From NCBI RefSeq assembly GCF_008831305.1, contig NZ_ML708619.1:1184-65183 (forward strand): DNA of 64,000 bases. The letters run 5' to 3'. The position numbers and the translations under genes were made by a program. Of this stretch, positions 1-7,630 are shown in pieces. The DNA comes from Kocuria coralli. GTDB lineage: Bacteria; Actinomycetota; Actinomycetes; Actinomycetales; Micrococcaceae. Within the stretch, counting starts at the first letter, position 1. The number at the start of each line of letters is the position of its first letter. The notes under the pieces were generated by a model. That model did no database searches and was not told the origin of the DNA. It worked only from the letters and a program-made list of their open reading frames with translations.

Positions 1-57
1 AGGTGCTGATCGGGGGCAGCGGCGAGGGCTCGAACAGCAGCCGCGTGCCGGTCAGGT
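1..57. other. Unassigned left edge
   Basis: Positions congruent to 2 mod 3 are all G or C here, so one frame is probably coding. Two frames share those third positions: a minus-strand frame running out of the window (a possible next gene after the Wzz-like gene) and a plus-strand frame that stops near 99. There is no convincing start codon and too little sequence to choose. Confidence 0.3.
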
Positions 58-756
58 TCAGGGCCGCCGGCTGGGATTGTTCTTGGGGCGGCCCAGGCTG
101 ACGGCCGCGATGATCCCCAGCAGAAGGCCCACCGAACCCCCGATGGCGTAGACCAGAGGTACGGAGAAACTGGACGGTTCCTCGGGGACCGTGGGCTCAC
201 CCGCCGGGACGACCTCGATATTCTCTCCGGGCAGGGGAACTCCGGCTGAATCGGCCAGAGCGTCACGCCATGCCACGGCCAGTTCGGTGGCTTGCTGGGG
301 AGTGGCCGCCGTTGCAGTGATTTCCAGCCCTGTGGTGTCCGGGCTGGCCACTACGCGAACGTCGTCCAGCAGGGTGTTCGTAGGAGTATCCAGGTTCAGT
401 TCATGCTTGACGGTGTCGGCGACCACCACGGAGTTGCCCAGGGACTCGTAGGTTGCGGCTCTCGACTTGGCGAGTTCTTCGGCGGCCAGGCGATCGGCGG
501 CGGTGTCTTCAGCGGCCGCGGTGCGGACCAATGCGGTGGCGACCGACTCGTATTTCGGTTCTTGAGTTACCGAGAATGCCAGGCTGAGTCCCAAGCCGAG
601 CAGCAGCCCGAGCAGGGGCAGCCACCATCGCTTCCATACTGCATGGCCCACTTCCCGGGTGGTGATCTCGTTCGTCTCGTACGGAGATGATTCGCGCAAC
701 TTTTGCTTCCCCCCACCGAATCCCCTATTGGGCTTCGGGATGGTTTGTTGAGGCAT
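58..756 (-). CDS. Wzz/YveK-like polysaccharide chain-length determinant
   Basis: The 232-residue protein has the two-membrane-helix layout of polysaccharide co-polymerases: a basic cytoplasmic N-terminus, a first helix at about residues 44-63, an extracytoplasmic stretch rich in Ala, Thr and Asp with helical character, and a second helix at about 199-219 followed by a short basic tail. No tyrosine-kinase domain is fused to it. The ATG at 756 is preferred over an in-frame start 57 codons upstream because AGGAGAGAAGTC lies directly before it and the upstream residues look non-coding. It is divergent from the Wzy-like gene, which fits a role in setting chain length of the polymer made by this locus. 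The family assignment rests on topology and context rather than on a signature motif. Confidence 0.7.
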   Translation of the reverse strand: MPQQTIPKPNRGFGGGKQKLRESSPYETNEITTREVGHAVWKRWWLPLLGLLLGLGLSLAFSVTQEPKYESVATALVRTAAAEDTAADRLAAEELAKSRAATYESLGNSVVVADTVKHELNLDTPTNTLLDDVRVVASPDTTGLEITATAATPQQATELAVAWRDALADSAGVPLPGENIEVVPAGEPTVPEEPSSFSVPLVYAIGGSVGLLLGIIAAVSLGRPKNNPSRRP

Positions 757-1064
757 GACTTCTCTCCTAGTCAATGCGTTGTTCTTTCGTAGCCCGCGGG
801 GCGGGCCTGCCCGGGATCCCCGCTCCCGCTCACCCGCATGGATCGTGCGGTGGTTGTCGCGAACGCGTATTTCCCCGTCGTGGTTCGCTCCCCAGCGGCC
901 ACAAGCACGCCCAATGTTAAACCCCACGAAATAACCATGAACGAAAACACATATTGTTAACTGCTCAGTAGTGCACTTTGGTGGACAACTCCCGGCGCGA
1001 GTCGGGGCGCGATGCCCGATCGTGCAACGATGCTAGGAGCCCATGGGGAGTGGGCAGATAGTCG
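757..1064. promoter_or_regulatory. Divergent intergenic region of the exopolysaccharide locus
   Basis: This gap separates the minus-strand Wzz-like gene from the plus-strand operon. Positions about 912-960 are strikingly AT-rich for this genome, with several TAA/TTAA steps, and are the best place for promoters serving both directions. No exact -35/-10 pair could be assigned. Confidence 0.45.
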
Positions 1065-2666
1065 ATGAGGCTCCGGGGCGCCCGTGGCATCCGTCCTTGG
1101 GGAAGGACGGATGATCCGATACGAGCGCCCGGAGCCCGGACCGAGGTCGCCACGCGTCGCGTACTGCGTCGGCGACCGCTGAGGGGGAAGAAGCTTGCAT
1201 TGGTTGAGGTAGCCACGGTCCTAACCGTGATCCTCGCCCTGCTCATGGGTGGGTTCGCGGTGCTGTTGTTGGGAACCGCGGCTTTCGTGCACCCCAAGGT
1301 CACCGCGGGTCTGATCGTGTTGATCACGATGCTGTCCCAGACCATTCAGACCGTGACGGGAGTGAACGCGCTGGGTTACGGGGATGAGTTGGGCGTGCTC
1401 CTGGCTCTCCTCCTTTTCACGGGGCGGCGGCTGTATCTCAGGGGCTCCATCCGGTTCTACCCCGCGCTGTGGTTCTTCCTGGCCTTCGCTCTCCTGGGCG
1501 TCGTCAGCAGCATCGTCAACGATGTGTCCCTAGGCACACTGGCCACCGGGGGCTTCCTGTTTCTCAAGGGTCCCGCGCTGGGCTTTGCCGTGGCTCAGCT
1601 CGACTGGCGCCGCGAGGATATCCCGCACCTGATCCGTGCGGGCGTCATATTTATCCTGTTCGTACTGGTCACGGTGGTGATCAACGCAGTGCAACCGGCG
1701 GCGTGGAATGCCTTCATCGGACGTGTAGCCACTATCAGCGAGCGGGCCGGATTCAGCAGTCTCACGGGACCGTTCGACCACCCCGTCGGGCTGGGTACCA
1801 TGATGTCCATGGCCTTCCTGGCGATACTGCTGTATCGCCAGCTGGTGCGGAAGGGCGTCTTCAGCTTCGCCCTGCTCTGCGCGACCGGTCTGACCTGCAT
1901 CGCGGCGTTCAGGCGCAAGTCGATCGCGGCGGCAACGATCACCGCTGTGGGGATGCGCGCGATGCTGCCGGGGCCTAAGGCGCTGTACCTGGCCCTGCTT
2001 GCCGTATTGATCCCGGCGGCCCTGATGATCGGCTGGGACCCGCTGACTGCCGTCGTGCAGAGCACTTATCAGGAATACACGGAAAACGTGGTCGAGACCG
2101 CCCGGGTTCGCATGACCGTGGACTCCGTCGCCCTCAGCCTCGGCGCCTTTCCGCTCGGAGTGGGTTTCGGGCGGTTTGCCTCCTTCACCGCAGGGGAGAA
2201 CTACAGCCCCCTGTACCAGGATTTCGGATACCAGTGGATCTACGGCATGGGACCCGGCGAGCGAGGAGGCTTCCTCTCGGACACCTTCTGGCCGGCGCCG
2301 CTGGCCGAGACGGGGCTCCTGGGTGCCCTGTGCTACGCCGGCGGGCTCTACCTGCTCGCCGTGACGGGCTGGCGCCTGATGCGCCGGTCACCGTCGAGGC
2401 GCGTGCGCTGGATGGGTGCTGTGACCGTCGCCTGGTTCGTGACCCTCGGGATCGAATCCGTGGTGGCGCCGGTGTTCGTCTCCCCGCCCATGTTCGCCCT
2501 GCCCTTCGTGGCTGCAGGTATAGCCACGGCGCTGACCGCAAGTCTCAAGGAAGCAAGCCCGGATGAGCCCGCAGGTGAAGCAGAGCTTTCATACGAGTCT
2601 GGTGAGGAACGCGCCGTCGCACCATGGAATAACCAGCCGCCGACCATCACGGAGGGTAGTCGATGA
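1065..2666 (+). CDS. Wzy/O-antigen-ligase-like polysaccharide polymerase, polytopic membrane protein
   Basis: The ORF encodes 533 residues with about ten to twelve hydrophobic segments, one long extracytoplasmic loop in the second half and a charged C-terminal tail. This is the usual shape of Wzy polymerases and WaaL-type ligases, which join lipid-linked repeat units outside the membrane. The start is uncertain. The ATG at 1065 adds 45 Arg-rich residues before the first helix, and an 11-bp perfect hairpin (1088-1113) falls inside that segment. A TTG at 1200, preceded by GAGGGGGAAGAAGC, would give a 488-residue protein beginning just before the first helix. The gene overlaps the next by ATGA, so translation of the operon is coupled. 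Polymerase versus ligase cannot be separated from sequence. Confidence 0.7.
   Translation: MRLRGARGIRPWGRTDDPIRAPGARTEVATRRVLRRRPLRGKKLALVEVATVLTVILALLMGGFAVLLLGTAAFVHPKVTAGLIVLITMLSQTIQTVTGVNALGYGDELGVLLALLLFTGRRLYLRGSIRFYPALWFFLAFALLGVVSSIVNDVSLGTLATGGFLFLKGPALGFAVAQLDWRREDIPHLIRAGVIFILFVLVTVVINAVQPAAWNAFIGRVATISERAGFSSLTGPFDHPVGLGTMMSMAFLAILLYRQLVRKGVFSFALLCATGLTCIAAFRRKSIAAATITAVGMRAMLPGPKALYLALLAVLIPAALMIGWDPLTAVVQSTYQEYTENVVETARVRMTVDSVALSLGAFPLGVGFGRFASFTAGENYSPLYQDFGYQWIYGMGPGERGGFLSDTFWPAPLAETGLLGALCYAGGLYLLAVTGWRLMRRSPSRRVRWMGAVTVAWFVTLGIESVVAPVFVSPPMFALPFVAAGIATALTASLKEASPDEPAGEAELSYESGEERAVAPWNNQPPTITEGSR
1088..1113 (+). promoter_or_regulatory. Perfect 11-bp hairpin with GGGG loop near the start of the EPS operon
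   Basis: The arm CATCCGTCCTT (1088-1098) is exactly complementary to 1103-1113 across a 4-nt GGGG loop. There is no following T-run. It lies between the two possible starts of the Wzy-like gene, so it is either coding for an odd Arg-rich N-terminus or, more likely, sits in the 5' leader as a regulatory or RNA-stability element. Confidence 0.5.
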
Positions 2667-3799
2667 AGGTCCGTATCGTAGGCCCGGCACCGGGCTCCAC
2701 AGGTGGGGTAGGGGTGATGTCCTCCTACTTGGAGTCGACGAGTTCGCAGCGCACCTCGCTCGAGTTCATCGAATCCGGCGGGGCTCCGGGACCAAAACTG
2801 TGGCGACTCAAGAATTTCGCCATGGCCATGCTCGCGGCTCTGCGGAAAGGCGGTGATGGCGATGTCTGGGTCCTGCAACTCGCCTCAGGCGGCAGCACCT
2901 GGCGCAAGCTACTCGTGAGCTGGGTGCTGCGCGCTCGGAAGAAGCCCTATCTGCTCCATCTGCACGGTGCCGCCTACCCTATGTTCTTGAGCGGCCAGCC
3001 CGCCATGCTGCGGCGGGCGATTCTCTCGTTCTTCCAGCATGCGACCGCTGTGCTGGTTCTGGGATACGAGTGGCGTGACTTCGTGTCCCGGGAGCTGCGA
3101 GTGACGGCGGACCGGCTCGTCCTGCTGCCCAACGCCGTGCCAGGTCCTGAGATGCTTCCGACTCGGTCACTTCCCGTGCGGGTCCTCTTCGCAGGGCGGG
3201 TGGGCGTCCGGAAAGGCGCCCCCACCCTGCTGCAGGCGTGGGCTCAAGTGGAGACAAGCGGCCGCGCCGTCCTGGTGCTGGCCGGCGATCTCGACGACCC
3301 CGACGGGACCATCGCCGAGGCCGTCAAAGCCTCCACTGACGTTGAGGTCCTGGGTTGGCTCGACAGCGATGGCCTGCGCGAGCAGATGGCCCTGGCCCAG
3401 GTCCTGGTACTGCCCAGCCAGGTCGAGAACCTTCCCCTCTCCCTGCTCGAGGGCATGGCGTGGGGACTGGCCCCGGTGGTCACCCCGGTGGGTGCGGTTG
3501 CCGAGGTGGTTCAGGACGGCCGGGACGGACTCCTGGTCCCCGTCGACGACGCCGATGCCCTGGCCGCGGCGCTCCGGCGGGTCATCTCCGACGACGACGA
3601 CCGGGCCCGTCTGGCCCGGTCCGCCCGGCAGAGATGGGAGACCGGTTACACGCTGGAGAGCTATCGGCCGAGGTTCGACGACATCGTCGAAGCCGCCCGC
3701 CGTCGTCACACCGCAGAACGTATCGCAGAACACGGAGCAGAACACGGGCGCGGCCGGCGGAGAAGCCGTGCCGCCCAGAGGAAGGGGAGGACATCGTGA
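2663..3799 (+). CDS. Glycosyltransferase family 4 (GT-B fold)
   Basis: The 378-residue protein has the two Rossmann-like halves of GT-B enzymes. The N-terminal half opens with a short strand and Gly-rich turn (VGPAPGSTGGVG), and the C-terminal half carries the GT4 donor-site signature around VENLPLSLLEGMAWG followed by VTPVGAVAEVV. It probably transfers a sugar from a nucleotide donor to the lipid-linked repeat unit on the cytoplasmic face. The start ATG overlaps the stop of the upstream gene (ATGA) and follows GGAGGG. The last 30 residues are basic and contain a short AEHG repeat from a 12-bp tandem DNA repeat. Donor and acceptor are unknown. Confidence 0.88.
   Translation: MKVRIVGPAPGSTGGVGVMSSYLESTSSQRTSLEFIESGGAPGPKLWRLKNFAMAMLAALRKGGDGDVWVLQLASGGSTWRKLLVSWVLRARKKPYLLHLHGAAYPMFLSGQPAMLRRAILSFFQHATAVLVLGYEWRDFVSRELRVTADRLVLLPNAVPGPEMLPTRSLPVRVLFAGRVGVRKGAPTLLQAWAQVETSGRAVLVLAGDLDDPDGTIAEAVKASTDVEVLGWLDSDGLREQMALAQVLVLPSQVENLPLSLLEGMAWGLAPVVTPVGAVAEVVQDGRDGLLVPVDDADALAAALRRVISDDDDRARLARSARQRWETGYTLESYRPRFDDIVEAARRRHTAERIAEHGAEHGRGRRRSRAAQRKGRTS
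3713..3748 (+). repeat. Three imperfect 12-bp tandem repeats in a glycosyltransferase tail
   Basis: Three consecutive 12-bp units starting GCAGAAC encode AERI, AEHG and AEHG near the C-terminus of the GT4 protein. In-frame gain or loss of units by slippage would change only the tail. Confidence 0.75.
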
Positions 3800-4878
3800 G
3801 ACCGCAGACCATGCTGGATCCGCAGCTGCAGCGCCAGGTGGAGGATTCCCTGCGCCAGGCCTTCCGCTTCGCCCGGATCCGGGATTTCGCCGGAACGGAC
3901 CCTTACGACGGCCTCCTCTCGCCCCACGCCCGCCTGCTGCGGGGCCGCAGGGCCCGGCAGGCCTGGGTGCAGGCGCATAAGCGCAGCGGGCAATGGCTGC
4001 GCGATCTCACCGACGTGCCGCCCGTGCGGATGACCAAGGGCATGGCCCTTTTCGCCCACGCCGCGGTCCTCGACGGGCAGGACGACCTGGCCGGGAGCCT
4101 GGTGAGCCGGATCATCGGTGAACACGGGGCCGGTCCGTGGGGCTATGAGTTCGACGTCCAGACCCGCTGGGCCTTCTATCCGGCCGGCAGCCCGAACGTC
4201 GTGGCGACCACCTTCGCCCTGCGCGCGTTCCGCGCCACCGGACGGCTGGAGGAGGCGAGCCCCGCGGTGGCCGAATGGCTGGAGGGCCAGTTCCTCGACG
4301 GGTATTTCCGGTACACCACGACCTCCGACCGCCTGGTGCACAACGGGTCGCTGCTGGCCGCGGAGAGCCTGGCGATGCTCGGGGGCGACCGGGCCATGAT
4401 CCAGGCCGCGGTCGACCGCACCGTCGCCGCCCAGGCCGCGGACGGGTCGTGGCCCTACGGAGAGGGGCCCGGGCTGGAATGGATCGACAGCTTCCACACG
4501 ATCTACAACCTGGACTCGCTCTGGGCCCTGCGGGAGGCCGGGTTCGAGACCGGGGAGGTCCTGGAGAGGGGGCTGCGCTTCTGGGCGGATCACTGCCTGG
4601 ACGGCGCCGGTATCCCGTTGTACTACGCGGACGCCGAACGTCCGTCGCAGGATGTGCACAACGTCGCAACCACCGTGGGCTTCATGGCCCGGGCGGCGGA
4701 ACGGGGATGGTCGATCCCGGACCCGCAGCCGGCGGTTCGACACCTCCTGGCGTTGCAAGGAGACGATGGCGGTTTCCGGAGTTCGGGGACGGGACTGCCG
4801 CATATGAGATGGAACCAGGGCCATGCAACGCTCGCCCTGGCCGGATGGGGGAACAGCAATGAGCCAGCCGACTCGTGA
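3796..4878 (+). CDS. Alpha/alpha-toroid (prenyltransferase/squalene-cyclase-like fold) protein of unknown function
   Basis: The start is the GTG at 3796, overlapping the upstream stop as GTGA, giving 360 residues. No catalytic signature of a characterised enzyme was recognised. At least five helix-pair repeats are visible, each with a His/Asn-rich turn before an Ala/Leu-rich helix: near residues 134 (PNVVATT), 182 (HNGSLLAAE), 233 (FHTIYNLD), 288 (HNVATTV) and 340 (NQGHATL). Between them are short Gly-aromatic turns such as DGSWPYG (216-222) and DDGGFRS (323-329). This pattern resembles the toroid of terpene cyclases, protein prenyltransferases and some polysaccharide lyases/epimerases. It has no signal peptide, so it acts in the cytoplasm. 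Its place between two glycosyltransferase genes suggests it modifies or binds a glycan or polyprenyl-linked intermediate; that role is inference. Confidence 0.6.
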   Translation: MRPQTMLDPQLQRQVEDSLRQAFRFARIRDFAGTDPYDGLLSPHARLLRGRRARQAWVQAHKRSGQWLRDLTDVPPVRMTKGMALFAHAAVLDGQDDLAGSLVSRIIGEHGAGPWGYEFDVQTRWAFYPAGSPNVVATTFALRAFRATGRLEEASPAVAEWLEGQFLDGYFRYTTTSDRLVHNGSLLAAESLAMLGGDRAMIQAAVDRTVAAQAADGSWPYGEGPGLEWIDSFHTIYNLDSLWALREAGFETGEVLERGLRFWADHCLDGAGIPLYYADAERPSQDVHNVATTVGFMARAAERGWSIPDPQPAVRHLLALQGDDGGFRSSGTGLPHMRWNQGHATLALAGWGNSNEPADS

Positions 4879-5704
4879 CCGAGACGTCAACAGTCACTCC
4901 GACAGCGGTTTCGACAGCTACGACCACGGCGACCAGGTCCAGCCGCCGAGGCAGCCGCGCCGCAGACCCCGCCGTGATGTCATGGGCGTGGGAATCGACC
5001 CGCTGACCATGGACCAGACGGTCGAGAGGCTCAAGAGCCTGATGACCGATGGCGGGCACCACAACCACCTGTCGATCAACGCCGCCAAGATCGTCTCGGC
5101 GAAAGAGGACTGTTCCAAACGCCGCGAGTTCAATGCCGCGGACATCGTCAGCGCCGACGGTCAGGCGGTCGTCTGGGCTTCCAGGCTCCTGGGCCGGCCG
5201 GTGCCCGAGCGGGTCGCGGGTATCGACCTGATGAACCGCCTGGTGGATCTCTCGGCGGCCGAGGGGCAGCGCATCTACCTGCTCGGCGCTCAGCGGGAGG
5301 TCGTGGATGCGGTGGCCGAGGAGTTCGCCGGCCGTGGTGCGAATATCGTGGGCAAGCACGACGGATTCTGGCGTGACGAGGGCCTGACCGACGAGGACAT
5401 GGCCAAGCTCATCGGCGATCTGCACGTCGATCTCCTGTTCGTGGCCGTCCCCTCACCCATGAAGGAGGACTTCATCTACGGGCAGCGCGACCTCATGGGC
5501 GTCGGCGTGTGCGTGGGGGTGGGAGGTTCCTTCGACGTCGTCGCCGGGCAGACCAAGCGGGCTCCGGAGCTGGTGCAGAAGCTCGGCATGGAATGGGCCT
5601 TCCGGCTGGCGATGGAGCCGCGCCGCATGTTCAAGCGCTACGCCGTGGGCAATACCAAGTTCCTCTGGTACCTGGCGAAGGACCGCACCAAGAGTGGCGA
5701 GTGA
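4859..5704 (+). CDS. WecG/TagA/CpsF family glycosyltransferase (GT26)
   Basis: The 281-residue protein carries the family landmarks in order: SINAAKI (72-78), SADGQAVVW (98-106), RVAGIDLM (118-125), YLLGA (140-144), HDGFW (167-171) and a late GVGGSFDVVAG. GT26 enzymes add N-acetylmannosamine or a related sugar to undecaprenyl-linked acceptors at the membrane during teichoic-acid linkage-unit or capsule synthesis. The ATG at 4859 follows GGGGGAACAGC and overlaps the upstream gene by 20 nt. The first 40 residues are a charged, low-complexity extension rich in Asp, Ser and Arg that is not part of the domain. It is probably an early transferase of this EPS locus. Confidence 0.9.
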   Translation: MSQPTRDRDVNSHSDSGFDSYDHGDQVQPPRQPRRRPRRDVMGVGIDPLTMDQTVERLKSLMTDGGHHNHLSINAAKIVSAKEDCSKRREFNAADIVSADGQAVVWASRLLGRPVPERVAGIDLMNRLVDLSAAEGQRIYLLGAQREVVDAVAEEFAGRGANIVGKHDGFWRDEGLTDEDMAKLIGDLHVDLLFVAVPSPMKEDFIYGQRDLMGVGVCVGVGGSFDVVAGQTKRAPELVQKLGMEWAFRLAMEPRRMFKRYAVGNTKFLWYLAKDRTKSGE

Positions 5705-6971
5705 CAGGGCGGCCGGCGCTCGTGTGCAATCGCTCGCAGTCCTCGCGATCCGCATCGGCGGAGCCGTTCTGCAGATGCTGCTGGTCGCCGTGGTCGCCTT
5801 GCGGTTCCCCGTCGAGGACGTGGGCCTGAACGGGCTGGTATGGTCCATCGCGCTCGTGGCCCGGATGGCCGGCACCTTCGGGCTGGACACCTCAGGGGTG
5901 CGCGAGCAAGCGCCCCTGTGGGCGGCCAACCACCGCAGGCGTGCCCGGATGCTGGCGCGTCGCGATACCCGCACCGTCCGGGTCATCTGGTCCTCCGTGG
6001 GCGCCGCCGCGCTCGTGACGGCGGTGGCCGCCGAGATCATGGGCTACCCCGGGCGCTGGCTGCTCGTGTTCTGGGCCGTGGCCACGGCCTCGGCCTTCGC
6101 CCGCCTCTTCATGGTCCAGCGCATGGCGCGGCAGATGCCGGTGGCCGGGCAGTTCCTGGAATCCGTGGCGCTGCCCTTCTTCGGGCTGGCCGCAGCGCTG
6201 ACGGCCTCCTTCACCAGGCCGGAGCTGCTGATCCCGGGCCAGATCGCCGCCTTCGTGCTGACGGCGGTCATCATGTGGTGGATCTCCCCCGTCCCCGGGC
6301 GGCGCATGTCCCACTACCGGGACCGAGGGGAGGACGTGCCCCGAACCCCGTGGCGCGTGGCCCTGCCCCTCGGCATGGGTGCCGCGCTGACGGCACTGTG
6401 CGTGCGCGGGCCCATGTTCGTGCTCTCGGCGCGATCGCTGGCGATGGCCGGTACCTACGACGTCGCCCAGCGCATCCAGTCGGCCGGGGCCATGGGAACC
6501 TCGGCGGTGACCACCGTCTTCAGCCCCCGGATCGCGGTCTCCGTCCGCGACCGCGCCAGACTGTGGCGACTGGTGGGGGAGGCCGCCGTCGCCTCGGCGA
6601 TCCTGCCGGCGCTGCTGCTGATCTTCCTGCTGGTGGCGGGGGAGCGCTCGCTGGTGGCCCTGCTGGGCGAGGAGTACAGCGGCACCTGGGGTGCCGCCGT
6701 CATCCTGGTGATCTCCACGCTGATCAATGCCACCACGTCCGCCACCAGCAACGTCCTGATGCTCGGCGGCTACGAACGGTGGTTCATGCGCATCGCCGGG
6801 GTGCAGCTGCTGATCGTGGTGGGAGGGGCCTGGCTCACCGGGGCGGACACCGCTCCGGCCATGGCCGTGTGGGTGCTGGTGGGGGAGGTCTTCCGGTCGG
6901 CCGCCATGGCCACGGGCTATGCGCTGCACCTCCGCTCGCTCAAACGCCATGAGGTTCCCGCCTCGGGATGA
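5694..6971 (+). CDS. Wzx-like polysaccharide flippase (MOP superfamily)
   Basis: The protein has 425 residues and about twelve hydrophobic segments spread over its whole length with short Arg-rich loops, as in Wzx/RfbX flippases. Such proteins move undecaprenyl-linked repeat units across the membrane to the polymerase. The GTG at 5694 overlaps the WecG-like gene by 11 nt, so it is the last gene of the operon that starts near 1065. With the Wzz-like and Wzy-like proteins it completes a Wzx/Wzy-dependent set except for the initiating phosphoglycosyltransferase, which is not in the window. Confidence 0.75.
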   Translation: MASDRAAGARVQSLAVLAIRIGGAVLQMLLVAVVALRFPVEDVGLNGLVWSIALVARMAGTFGLDTSGVREQAPLWAANHRRRARMLARRDTRTVRVIWSSVGAAALVTAVAAEIMGYPGRWLLVFWAVATASAFARLFMVQRMARQMPVAGQFLESVALPFFGLAAALTASFTRPELLIPGQIAAFVLTAVIMWWISPVPGRRMSHYRDRGEDVPRTPWRVALPLGMGAALTALCVRGPMFVLSARSLAMAGTYDVAQRIQSAGAMGTSAVTTVFSPRIAVSVRDRARLWRLVGEAAVASAILPALLLIFLLVAGERSLVALLGEEYSGTWGAAVILVISTLINATTSATSNVLMLGGYERWFMRIAGVQLLIVVGGAWLTGADTAPAMAVWVLVGEVFRSAAMATGYALHLRSLKRHEVPASG

Positions 6972-7017
6972 CCGCACCGGCGAGGTCATGGGGATGCTGG
7001 AAACCCGCGGACCCGAC

Positions 7018-7023
7018 TAGGGT
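7018..7023 (+). promoter_or_regulatory. -10 box TAGGGT, leaderless start
   Basis: TAGGGT ends 6 nt before the ATG at 7030, the spacing expected when transcription begins at the start codon. No Shine-Dalgarno sequence fits in between. Confidence 0.6.
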
Positions 7024-7029
7024 TGGTCC

Positions 7030-7533
7030 ATGGCCTATCACGCGGATTCCACCGAGCTTGAGAACAAAGAGATCCTGACCTGGCAGGGCTTCGGCGATGC
7101 CATCCGAGAGCAGGCTCAGGAGATCGCCGACAGCGGCTTCGAGCCCGATCTGATCATCGGTGTCGCCCGTGGTGGCCTGGTGCCCGCCGGGGCGCTCTCC
7201 TACGCGATGGGCGTGAAGCTCCTCGACGCCGTGAACGTCGAGTTCTACACCGACGTGCACGAGACCCTGCCGGACCCGGTCCTGCTCGCGCCCATGCTCG
7301 ACGTCGACTCCATCCGGAACAAGAAGGTCCTGGTGGTCGACGACGTCGCCGACTCCGGCCGCACGCTGGCCCTGGTCCTGGAACTGCTGGCCGGGTTCGG
7401 CGCCGAGTGCCGCAGCGCGGTGATCTACTCCAAGCCGCGGTCCATCATCGAACCGGACTACCTGTGGAAGGCCGTGGACGAGTGGATCGTCTTCCCATGG
7501 TCGGATCTGCCGCCGGTCACCGCCGCGTCCTGA
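7030..7533 (+). CDS. Phosphoribosyltransferase (Gpt/hypoxanthine-type domain)
   Basis: The 167-residue cytoplasmic protein has the PRPP-binding loop VLVVDDVADSGRTL at residues 100-113 and an upstream IIGVARGGLVPAG segment (42-54) typical of the pyrophosphate loop in Gpt-like purine phosphoribosyltransferases. Members transfer the phosphoribosyl group of PRPP to xanthine, guanine or hypoxanthine; some paralogues have lost this role, so the substrate is not certain. It stands alone and ends in front of a strong palindrome shared with the convergent ackA gene. Confidence 0.85.
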   Translation: MAYHADSTELENKEILTWQGFGDAIREQAQEIADSGFEPDLIIGVARGGLVPAGALSYAMGVKLLDAVNVEFYTDVHETLPDPVLLAPMLDVDSIRNKKVLVVDDVADSGRTLALVLELLAGFGAECRSAVIYSKPRSIIEPDYLWKAVDEWIVFPWSDLPPVTAAS

Positions 7534-7561
7534 CGCTCCGCCGTCGTCGAACGGCCCGAGA

Positions 7562-7607
7562 TGTGAGTTGAGCCGCCCATCAGCCTTGATGGGCGGCTCA
7601 ACTCACA
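7562..7607. repeat. Intergenic palindrome family, copy 1 (likely bidirectional terminator)
   Basis: Perfect 21-bp arms (7562-7582 and 7587-7607) flank a GCCT loop. The arms contain the family core GAGTTGAGCCGCCCATC. The element lies between the convergent phosphoribosyltransferase and ackA genes. Confidence 0.85.
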
Positions 7608-7630
7608 CCTGGGCCGGGTCCTCCGCGCGA

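Noticed and set aside
965-1345. 126-residue minus-strand frame opposite the Wzy-like gene start
   Set aside because: It lacks a ribosome site and codon bias and overlaps the divergent promoter region and the membrane protein's first helices.
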